A stretch of DNA of 49,046 nt, taken from positions 1 to 49,046 of the forward strand of contig JALHOG010000038.1 of assembly GCA_022843125.1 (NCBI GenBank), read 5' to 3'. Shown one piece after another: positions 25,864-32,001 of this stretch. The first letter of the stretch is position 1, and each line of letters starts with the position of its first letter. The translations under genes were made by a program, and so were the position numbers. The notes beneath the pieces are model-generated. The model saw nothing but the letters and a program-made list of their open reading frames with translations, ran no database searches and was not told the DNA's origin. The DNA is from Ilumatobacteraceae bacterium. Its GTDB lineage: Bacteria; Actinomycetota; Acidimicrobiia; Acidimicrobiales; Ilumatobacteraceae.

Positions 25864-26464
25864 GCGACCAACCTGAACCAGCCGGCACGCCACCGCATCG
25901 GGCGGACGGCCACCATCCGATGCCCGAACGGACGGTGGCCGCCTCATCCTTGTGGCCGACGTCGATCCTGGCTGCGTCGTCGAGACCGACATCGGATGCG
26001 AAGTTGCGCACTGCCCAACATCACCGACGTGCCCGACTCGAACCCGGCACCGACGCGGTTCGCTCCGGAATGCCTGCCGAACAGCGAGCGCAGCTCGACG
26101 AGCTCGTCGTCGAAGCACGGTACGGACAGCGCAACGCGAAGACATCCGTGGGCTCTGCTGGAACCGGCCGGCCGACCTCGTCCGACGCGCCCTGCTCGAA
26201 GCCGGTGGCCGGCTCGTCGCCCTGGCAACAACCGCTCGTCGGGTACGAGGTAGTCGAACGGGACGCTCTCGAGAGGTGCATGGGAACACGCAAGGAGTTG
26301 CCCGGCGATGCGTTCGCCGACGGACCGAAAGGTTCAGGCGAGAGGTTCTTCGGCGATGGTGCTCCGCGGTGAGGGGACCCGTGGAGCGGCCGACGCAATC
26401 GTCCCAACGGTGCGTTCGTTGTTGCGTTGCTTGCGGAACGCGCTCAGCCGGTACGGCGCAACAG
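25864..26464. other. 601-bp gene-poor region with a frameshifted relic
   Basis: No intact gene. On the plus strand from ATG 26070 a coding-like stretch (PAEQRAQLDELVVEARYGQR, NAKTSV) continues, after an apparent one-frame shift near 26150, as NRPADLVRRALLEAGGRLVA. Both pieces have high GC3, but neither is complete. They look like one degraded small gene of unknown family. The rest (25864-26069 and 26251-26464) shows no convincing frame. It lies immediately downstream of the second DUF4143 gene. Confidence 0.35.
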
Positions 26465-27682
26465 TCATCGCCAGAGGCGGTCGACCGGGACGACGTGGAC
26501 CCCGTCCTCGTAGGTGTACTCACGCTCTCCGAGGTAGAAGGCCACGCCTCCCGCGAAGTTCGCGCCGACGGCGTCGCGGAGTCGCTTCAAGGGCTTGAGG
26601 TCTTCACCTGGGACGCGCTCGCCAGCTTTCACTTCGAACGCGAACACGCGGCCGCCATCGTCTTCGACAACGAGATCGACCTCCAGGTCGTCGTGCGTTC
26701 TCCAATGACCCACGCCTGCAACACCATCCAGCCAGGACGCTTGCTTGAGCAGCTCGGTAACGACGAACGTTTCGAGCAAGTGCCCGAACTCCGTCCGCGC
26801 CGTCGGGTCAAGAGACCCGAGCTTGCCTGGTGTCAGCCGTAGTAGCCGAGCCGCCACACCGGAATCCATCACGTGCGACTTCGGGGTGGCTGCCGACCGG
26901 GCCGTGAGGGTCTTCCCCCACGCCGGGAGGCGATACACCAAGAACACCTTCTCCAGCAGCGTGACGTAGCTGTCGGTCGTTGCCTTGTCCAGCCCTGTGT
27001 CGCGGGCGGCCTTCTCGACGTTGAGGACTTGTGCTGTCTGGCCGGCCAGGCGTTCGAGTAGCCCCCGGAGCATGTGCCCTTGGCGGAGGCGTTGCAGTTC
27101 GCGCACGTCTCGCTCGAGCGTGAGTCGGACGTAGCCGTCCATCCACCGGGCGCGCGCTCGGTCAGACGATGCGTTCACCGCGAGCGGGAAGCCGCCGCGC
27201 ACGATGCGTTCGATGTACTCGTCCCGGCTGGTCTGCGACCTGTCGCCGGTAACGATGGCATTCGGGTCGGCGATCAGGTCCTCCAGAAACGTCTCGCGCA
27301 CCCCGGCGAGCTCTCCTTGCGAGAGCGGATACACCGGCAGCTGCGTCATCCGTCCGGTCAGTGACTGGGCGGCCGACGGCAGCGCGTCATGCCTTGCTGA
27401 TCCGGCGAGCACGAACCTGCCTGGCGACGTCCGCTTGTTCAATGCGTGCTTGATCGCGTCGAGGACCACCGGCGCCTTCTGGTACTCGTCGACGCACACG
27501 AGGCCCTCTCGGTCGATGAGCAGGTTCGGGTCCGCCTGGACAGCATCACGCTCGGCAGGATCGTCAAGGTCGAGCACCACACCGCCACGGCGTTGCGCTA
27601 TCTGAGCGAGCAAGGTGGACTTCCCCACGCTCCGCGGGCCTTCGAGGAGCAGCTCGCCCCGGTCTACGAATTCGAGGCACAT
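26465..27682 (-). CDS. AAA_14/DUF4143 family ATPase, second copy
   Basis: 405 residues from ATG 27682. An in-frame TAG about 30 bp upstream limits other choices. Walker A GPRSVGKST (15-23) comes unusually early, so the family's usual N-terminal helix of about 10-15 residues is short or missing. Walker B is GLVCVDEYQ (about 60-68). The hallmark PLSQGELAGVRETF is shared almost word for word with the copy at 5414, but most of the sequence has diverged (not a recent duplication). The C-terminal nuclease-like core is LEVDLVV (D336) with FAFEVK (E350, K352), followed by DLKPLKRLRD. It is alone on its strand, bordered by relics, and its start lies inside a 23-bp-period direct-repeat array. Confidence 0.9.
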   Translation of the reverse strand: MCLEFVDRGELLLEGPRSVGKSTLLAQIAQRRGGVVLDLDDPAERDAVQADPNLLIDREGLVCVDEYQKAPVVLDAIKHALNKRTSPGRFVLAGSARHDALPSAAQSLTGRMTQLPVYPLSQGELAGVRETFLEDLIADPNAIVTGDRSQTSRDEYIERIVRGGFPLAVNASSDRARARWMDGYVRLTLERDVRELQRLRQGHMLRGLLERLAGQTAQVLNVEKAARDTGLDKATTDSYVTLLEKVFLVYRLPAWGKTLTARSAATPKSHVMDSGVAARLLRLTPGKLGSLDPTARTEFGHLLETFVVTELLKQASWLDGVAGVGHWRTHDDLEVDLVVEDDGGRVFAFEVKAGERVPGEDLKPLKRLRDAVGANFAGGVAFYLGEREYTYEDGVHVVPVDRLWR

Positions 27683-27754
27683 GAACCTACGATTTCGAGC
27701 CCGATAATCCTACGATTTCGAGCCGTCGGACCCTGCGATCACGAGCCCCATCCC
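27663..27754 (-). repeat. 23-bp-period direct-repeat array spanning the start of the second DUF4143 gene
   Basis: Written on the plus strand, cctacgatttcgagcc is present exactly at 27686-27701 and 27709-27724. It is present with three mismatches at 27732-27747 (cctgcgatcacgagcc) and three mismatches at 27663-27678 (tctacgaattcgaggc). All four begin exactly 23 bp apart. The leftmost copy lies inside codons 2-7 of the gene, and the first perfect copy ends 3 bp before the ATG. The unit has partial dyad symmetry (CTaCGA/TCGaG). Because 23 is not a multiple of three, the repeat is not a protein repeat. An operator, or a site bound by the encoded ATPase or an unseen partner, is the simplest reading. 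Confidence 0.8.
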
Positions 27755-27782
27755 ATCATCGTCCGCCACCTGGACGCCATCG

Positions 27783-27899
27783 ATGGTGCCCGCGGCACTC
27801 GAGTTTCCCAGGCACAGCACTGGGCCCAACCGGACACTGCCCGACGAACTGCCCCTGCTGCCCAACCGGACCGCCTCGGCCCGCCTCGTCACCGTCTGA
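27783..27899 (+). other. Possible 38-codon small ORF or relic before the acetyltransferase gene
   Basis: ATG 27783 to TGA 27899 encodes a short polar peptide (VPAALEFPRHSTGPNRTLPD ...) with GC3-rich codons and no ribosome site of note. It may be the tail of a lost gene. The remainder of the interval between the repeat array and the acetyltransferase gene shows nothing else. Confidence 0.2.
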
Positions 27900-27963
27900 C
27901 CACGAACCATCGCCGCCGGCGCCGCAGGACCCGACAGCCGGAGTCTGCCTGCGACAATCGGGC

Positions 27964-28383
27964 ATGGACGCCGTGACTCTGTCTGCAGGCAGCGAAGGAC
28001 TTCGACGCGAGGATCTCGCGGGGTTCTTCGTCGGCTGGCCACATCCGCCGACTCTCGACGACCGCCTGGCGATCCTGCGATCAGCGGATGAGGTCGTCGT
28101 GTGCACCACCGCCGATGGCTCGGTCGTCGGCTTCGCGACAGCGATCACCGACCGTCGATTCGCTGCCTACATCCCACTCGTCGAGGTGTTGCCGGAGTAC
28201 CAAGGTCGAGGCATCGGATCACGGATGGTGACCGCCCTGCTCGAGCGCGTTCAGGACTGCTACATGGTCGACCTCGTCTGCGACGAGGACGTTGCGCCGT
28301 TCTACGAACGACTCGGCGGCACCCGACTCACCGCTGTTGCGTGGAGGAACCACGAGCGCCTCCACACTCCGGACGATGCGTGA
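27964..28383 (+). CDS. GNAT-family N-acetyltransferase
   Basis: 139 residues. It begins with VTLSAGSEGLRREDLAGFFV and DEVVVCTTADGSVVGFATAI (beta strands 2-3). Then comes the acetyl-CoA loop VLPEYQGRGIGSRMVTALLE (motif A, R/Q-x-x-G-x-G/A) and a late CDEDVAPFYERLGGTRL, the helix-strand typical of small-molecule GNATs. It is complete for this fold. The acceptor is unknown. The sigma factor gene downstream on the same strand has its own presumed promoter. Confidence 0.88.
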   Translation: MDAVTLSAGSEGLRREDLAGFFVGWPHPPTLDDRLAILRSADEVVVCTTADGSVVGFATAITDRRFAAYIPLVEVLPEYQGRGIGSRMVTALLERVQDCYMVDLVCDEDVAPFYERLGGTRLTAVAWRNHERLHTPDDA

Positions 28384-28438
28384 GCGCAGCCCCGCACCGA
28401 CCAGGGCCGGGCCCGGCGGGACGCGCTCGGCGCGGGAG

Positions 28439-28465
28439 TGTCACACAATGACGACCTGGGGTGTC
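28439..28465 (+). promoter_or_regulatory. Candidate ECF-type promoter TGTCACA-N16-TGTC before the sigma factor gene
   Basis: TGTCACA at 28439-28445 is followed after exactly 16 nt by TGTC at 28462-28465. This resembles the TGTCACA-N16-CGTC promoter described for ECF41-type sigma factors, with one change in the -10. Transcription would begin about 28472, almost at the GTG at 28474, so a leaderless message is likely. The same two words also form an imperfect direct repeat (gtgtcacaca/gtgtcataca) 23 bp apart. The sigma here is not a classical ECF41 (it lacks the SnoaL domain), so autoregulation is inference. Confidence 0.4.
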
Positions 28466-28473
28466 ATACAGAC

Positions 28474-28998
28474 GTGAACCATCCAGAGGAAGACCGCTGG
28501 CGAGCACGAGAACCGCACAGCGATGAGGCGCTCTTCGCCTCGTTGTATCCAGCGCTCCGACGCTTCGCAGCCGTGGTCGCCGATCTCGACATGGATCCCG
28601 ATGACCTCGTCCAGGACGCGCTCGCCTCGACGCTGAACCGGCACCGCCTCGACGAGCTCGACAACCCGGCGGCGTACCTGAAGCAGGCGATCGTCCACAC
28701 CGCCGCGAACAGCCGCCGGAGCAAGGGTCGGCTGCGGGCGCTGCTCCCGCGCCTCGCGCGGCATCCCGACGGCCTCGACACCTACCCCTCGGACCTGGCC
28801 ATCCTCGACCAGCTCGCACCGCTCGACCGGGCGATCCTCTACCTCGCAGATGTCGAGGGAGAACCGCTGGCGCACATCGCGAACGAGCTGGGCTTGACCG
28901 GAGCAGCGACACGCAAGCGCGCCAGCCGAGCTCGAAAGCAGCTGCGCCAGCACCTCGGAACCCACCTCACATCGATCACAGGAGATCTCGAATCATGA
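28474..28998 (+). CDS. ECF-type RNA polymerase sigma factor
   Basis: 174 residues from GTG 28474. A GTG at 28438 overlaps the presumed promoter and is less likely. Region 2 is EALFASLYPALRRFAAVVAD ... DPDDLVQDALASTL with the -10-recognition helix, and the core-binding DDLVQ motif is intact. Region 4 is LDRAILYLADVEGEPLAHIA followed by ATRKRASRARKQLRQHL, the -35 reader. There is no C-terminal extension. The downstream gene overlaps by ATGA and encodes a membrane protein, the usual place for an anti-sigma factor. It would redirect polymerase to stress genes when released. Confidence 0.9.
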   Translation: MNHPEEDRWRAREPHSDEALFASLYPALRRFAAVVADLDMDPDDLVQDALASTLNRHRLDELDNPAAYLKQAIVHTAANSRRSKGRLRALLPRLARHPDGLDTYPSDLAILDQLAPLDRAILYLADVEGEPLAHIANELGLTGAATRKRASRARKQLRQHLGTHLTSITGDLES

Positions 28999-30275
28999 AC
29001 GGAACCGACCTGCTCCAGCGACGTGCCGAGCGGGGAACTCCACGGGGAGCCGACACCGTCTGGGCCACCGCACAACTCTCGGACTCGTCCGACTCGTCCG
29101 GCACGAAGTCCCCGCGGCGAGGGCCGGACCGCTCGGTGGTGCTCCTTCGCGTCGCCCTCCTGGCGTGGATCGTGGGACTTGGCGCGATCGTGTACACCAA
29201 CGTCACCGGAGGCACGTCGCTGCACACTCCGCTCAGCCAGAGCGAGCCGACACCCACCGAATCGACCGAGCCGTTGCCCGAACCGCTGCTGGTCGACGGC
29301 ATGACCCTCGAGCAGGTCTCCCGACCGTTCGATCCCGACTTCGACGGCGATGACGTCCTCGATGACCTCGGATTCACGCGAGGCGAGGTGACGACCTTCG
29401 GTGAGGACCAGCCAGAGCGGTGGGTCGTGTTCGCCGACCCCGATGATCCCTACGACAACCCCATCGTCGGGCTCTCACTGTTGGACGGCGGCGGGTTCCG
29501 CCCGTGGTCCGCGAACACGGGAGACACACCCCTCACCGACTTCACGAGTCAACTCGTCCAGGTCGATGGGGAGTGGACCATCCCCGAGGAGAGTGGTCTT
29601 GTCGAAGTGGCCCGGTTCGATGACAGCCCGTTCGACAACCTGAAGTTCGGCTGGCAGTTCGACTTCGCGGACGGCAATGACAACGTCACCCTGCAGGCCG
29701 AGACCCACCCCGACGGCGATGAACCGAGCGTCTGGGTGTGGGTGGCTCGACTCAGCCAAGGAGCCGACCAACCCCTGACCATCGACGAGATCGAGGTGCT
29801 CGACCACCATGGCATCCGGATCGACCTCGGGCAGGCCGATGAGCCGGCCGACCAGATCATCTGGGTGGCCGGCGACTTCGTCTACCGGTTGACCGCGGAC
29901 AACGTGCAGAGCAACACCGCGGTGCCGAGGAGCGCAAGCCCGGAAGCGACACGCCTTCAGCTCGTCGAACGAGCCGAGTGGGTCGAAGCGGTGAACCGAA
30001 CAGAACGCGCCACTACGGCACAGGTCGTCGTGTTGGTGCTGGGCGCGCTCGTGGCGCTCGCGTTGCTCGGGAGCGTCATCGTGTTCGCGTTCCGCCGATC
30101 ATGGCGACCAGCAGGCGTCGCGGTCCTCACCGTCGGCGCTGTGGTTGTGGTCGGGAGTGGGACGATTTCGAATCTGCTGGTCCTCGTCCTCGGATTGGCC
30201 GCTGCGTGGTGGCTCCACCGCAGCCGCCACCGGCACGCCGCACCAGCGACGAGCGCATCGAGCGCCGCCGAGTAG
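28995..30275 (+). CDS. Three-TM membrane protein coupled to the sigma factor; candidate membrane anti-sigma/sensor
   Basis: 426 residues. The ATG is inside the sigma stop (ATGA), with an AGGAG site upstream. The order is: a cytoplasmic N-terminus of about 45 residues, polar with Ser/Asp/Arg (DTVWATAQLSDSSDSSGT); TM1 (about 49-69, VVLLRVALLAWIVGLGAIVY); an acidic extracytoplasmic domain to about residue 335, with Trp/Asp-rich strands (FDPDFDGDDVLDDLGF); and two TMs near 340-365 and 375-410. There is no zinc-binding HxxxCxxC anti-sigma motif. Its gene position suggests it holds the sigma factor through the N-terminal tail, but the long outer domain and C-terminal double TM are unlike standard anti-sigmas. 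Family not recognised. Confidence 0.75.
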   Translation: MNGTDLLQRRAERGTPRGADTVWATAQLSDSSDSSGTKSPRRGPDRSVVLLRVALLAWIVGLGAIVYTNVTGGTSLHTPLSQSEPTPTESTEPLPEPLLVDGMTLEQVSRPFDPDFDGDDVLDDLGFTRGEVTTFGEDQPERWVVFADPDDPYDNPIVGLSLLDGGGFRPWSANTGDTPLTDFTSQLVQVDGEWTIPEESGLVEVARFDDSPFDNLKFGWQFDFADGNDNVTLQAETHPDGDEPSVWVWVARLSQGADQPLTIDEIEVLDHHGIRIDLGQADEPADQIIWVAGDFVYRLTADNVQSNTAVPRSASPEATRLQLVERAEWVEAVNRTERATTAQVVVLVLGALVALALLGSVIVFAFRRSWRPAGVAVLTVGAVVVVGSGTISNLLVLVLGLAAAWWLHRSRHRHAAPATSASSAAE

Positions 30276-30336
30276 ACCCCCGGTCGCAGGGGCCGATCTC
30301 GGCACCGATGGCGTCGACGAAGCGTTGCGCGCTCGC

Positions 30337-30726
30337 TCAGCGCGACGGAACCGCGGCGATGACGCTCGCTGCGACGTCGGCATCGACCTCGAGGACCACA
30401 CGGGTGAACGGTCCCGACTGCAGGTCGAGCACGAGCAGGCGCATCGTGGGCGGGCCGGCCGAGACCGCCCAGAACTGGGGGCCCTGCACACCGCGCCCGA
30501 GCATGGTCCCGACACGTCGACGACCTGGCCGACCGGCGCCGTCGTGCGTTCCGAAACCTGCCGACCGGTGGTCGATGTCCGCCTCGAGTACACCGCGGCT
30601 CTCGATGAAGGCCCCGCGGACCGAAGCGAGATCGACAATGACTGCTCGACGCCACGTCGCCAAGCGATCCCAACCGCTCATCCCGACGCGTACAGCATCG
30701 TCGGTACAGGTCACCGTGAACGCCAC
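30337..30726 (-). CDS. Bacterial PH-like domain protein
   Basis: 129 residues from GTG 30726, with a GGAG-like site upstream. The frame to 30873 is Arg-rich noise. The strand pattern VRVGMSGWDRLATWRRAVIV, VRGAFIES, then the glycine-rich RRVGTMLGRGVQGPQFWAVS and LLVLDLQSGPFTRVVLEVDA fits the PH-like fold common in actinobacterial single-domain proteins. These are small soluble proteins, of unknown role, that often sit beside membrane or stress genes. It converges with the sigma/membrane pair. A related fold may occur in 37358-37828. Confidence 0.65.
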   Translation of the reverse strand: MAFTVTCTDDAVRVGMSGWDRLATWRRAVIVDLASVRGAFIESRGVLEADIDHRSAGFGTHDGAGRPGRRRVGTMLGRGVQGPQFWAVSAGPPTMRLLVLDLQSGPFTRVVLEVDADVAASVIAAVPSR

Positions 30727-30779
30727 GGCTCCACGGTAGCCACACACGGCGGACTGGATTCCCCGGCGTTGGGGAGCGG

Positions 30780-31193
30780 TCAGGCGAACAGTGTGAGGAA
30801 GATGATCGGGTCGTCGGGAGTGGCGCTGGCGTCGACGACCGCGACGACGATCCGCTGATCGCCGTTGCGCCATGTGACACGCGAATGGTGGCTGGCAACG
30901 TACGGCTCGCCGTCCATCGAGTACTCGTCGAACTCCGCCGCATAGAAGGTGAAGATCTCGTCCGGATCGACGTCGTCCGGCAGCAACAGGATCCGCTCGT
31001 CGGGTCCCTCGTCAAAGTCGACGTCGCGCCTGATGTCAGAGATCTCCAGATCGAGCCGGACCTCGAAGCTGCCCTCGAACGGCTCGTCGCTCGCATCGTC
31101 GGGCACCAGGAGGTCCTCGACGGCGACCCGGTCAGGGCCACAGCTCGTCGCCACCACCACCATCACGGCTGCGACCAGGATTCTCGCCACCAT
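30780..31193 (-). CDS. Small lipoprotein of unknown function
   Basis: 137 residues. The signal MVARILVAAVMVVVATSC (Cys18) marks a lipoprotein. The start has a TTGAGG site 5 nt upstream. The mature part is markedly acidic (many Asp/Glu, such as DDASDEPFEGSFEVRLDLEI and LLLPDDVDPDEIFTFYAAEF) and ends in hydrophobic strands (PDDPIIFLTLFA). No enzyme motif. The stretch DPDEIFTFYAAEFDEYSMDG recalls substrate-like repeat proteins in actinomycetes, but no family is named. It lies 53 bp upstream of the PH-like gene on the same strand. Confidence 0.75.
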   Translation of the reverse strand: MVARILVAAVMVVVATSCGPDRVAVEDLLVPDDASDEPFEGSFEVRLDLEISDIRRDVDFDEGPDERILLLPDDVDPDEIFTFYAAEFDEYSMDGEPYVASHHSRVTWRNGDQRIVVAVVDASATPDDPIIFLTLFA

Positions 31194-31258
31194 AGAACCT
31201 CAATTCTAGCGACGTGCCGGCCCCGGCCTGGCCGCGTCCGGCGAACACCGGGGTCGGC

Positions 31259-31903
31259 TCAGGCGACGCCGTGCGACAGGGCCAGCCAGGTGCCCACGCC
31301 GATGATGCACAGGCCGCCGCCGCCGATCAGGCGCTCGATGCGGTGCGGGGCCGTGGCGGCCCAGCTCCGAACGGAGCTGCCGGCCACGCCCCACAGCGTG
31401 TCCGCGATCCAGCCCATCACGCCGTAGACGAGCAGCAGCACGAGCATCTGCAGCAGCACGTTGCCGCGCCCGTGGTCAACGAACTGCGGCAGGGCGGCGA
31501 TGAAGAACACGATCGTCTTGGGGTTCGACGCGCCGACCAGGAACCCCTTGCGCAACTCGCTCCGCCGACCCGAGCTGGCCCCGGCTTCCGTGTCGGTCGC
31601 AGCCTGTCGACGATGGCGCAGGGTCGACACGCCCATGGCCACCAGGTAGATCGCACCACCGAACTTGATCACGGTGTACAGCAGTTCCGACTCGGCGATC
31701 AGCGCGCCGACCCCGAGCGCAGCGAGTAGACCCTGCACGGTCTGGCCGAGCGAGTCACCGGCGGCCGCGGCGACGGCACCGGGCCGTCCGACTGCCAGCG
31801 CCCGGCTGACGACGAACATCACGCTCGGGCCGGGGAGGAGGACGATCACGGCCGCGGTGAGGCAGAAGCTCATCACGAGGTTGCTGTCGAGCGCGAAGTT
31901 CAC
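31259..31903 (-). CDS. LysE/RhtB-family amino-acid exporter
   Basis: 214 residues starting with GTG at 31903. Family signature near the N-terminus: LLPGPSVMFVVSRALAVGRP (the PGP..... conserved segment). Then come GDSLGQTVQGLLAALGVGAL, the central basic loop TLRHRRQAATDTEAGASSGR, and the second-half motif FLVGASNPKTIVFFIAALPQ. Six helices fit the LysE plan. Relatives export lysine, threonine, homoserine lactones or other amino acids. The ligand is not predictable here. It is unlinked to a LysG-type regulator. Confidence 0.9.
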   Translation of the reverse strand: MNFALDSNLVMSFCLTAAVIVLLPGPSVMFVVSRALAVGRPGAVAAAAGDSLGQTVQGLLAALGVGALIAESELLYTVIKFGGAIYLVAMGVSTLRHRRQAATDTEAGASSGRRSELRKGFLVGASNPKTIVFFIAALPQFVDHGRGNVLLQMLVLLLVYGVMGWIADTLWGVAGSSVRSWAATAPHRIERLIGGGGLCIIGVGTWLALSHGVA

Positions 31904-32001
31904 GCAGATGACACTGCGCTCCAGGCCGGCTCGACACCACTGACGGAACCCTCACATCACCCTGACAACCGACCCCCGGCGCCCGACACCCCGAAACGGG
32001 C

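Noticed and set aside
26465..27682. Second DUF4143 gene as a recent duplicate or assembly duplication of the first
   Set aside because: Only hallmark motifs are shared. The Walker regions, C-terminal core and upstream repeats differ, so it is an independent paralog.
28438..28470. gtgtcacaca/gtgtcataca at 23-bp spacing as a third DUF4143-like array
   Set aside because: Only two copies exist, there is no DUF4143 gene, and the words fit a -35/-10 promoter layout better.
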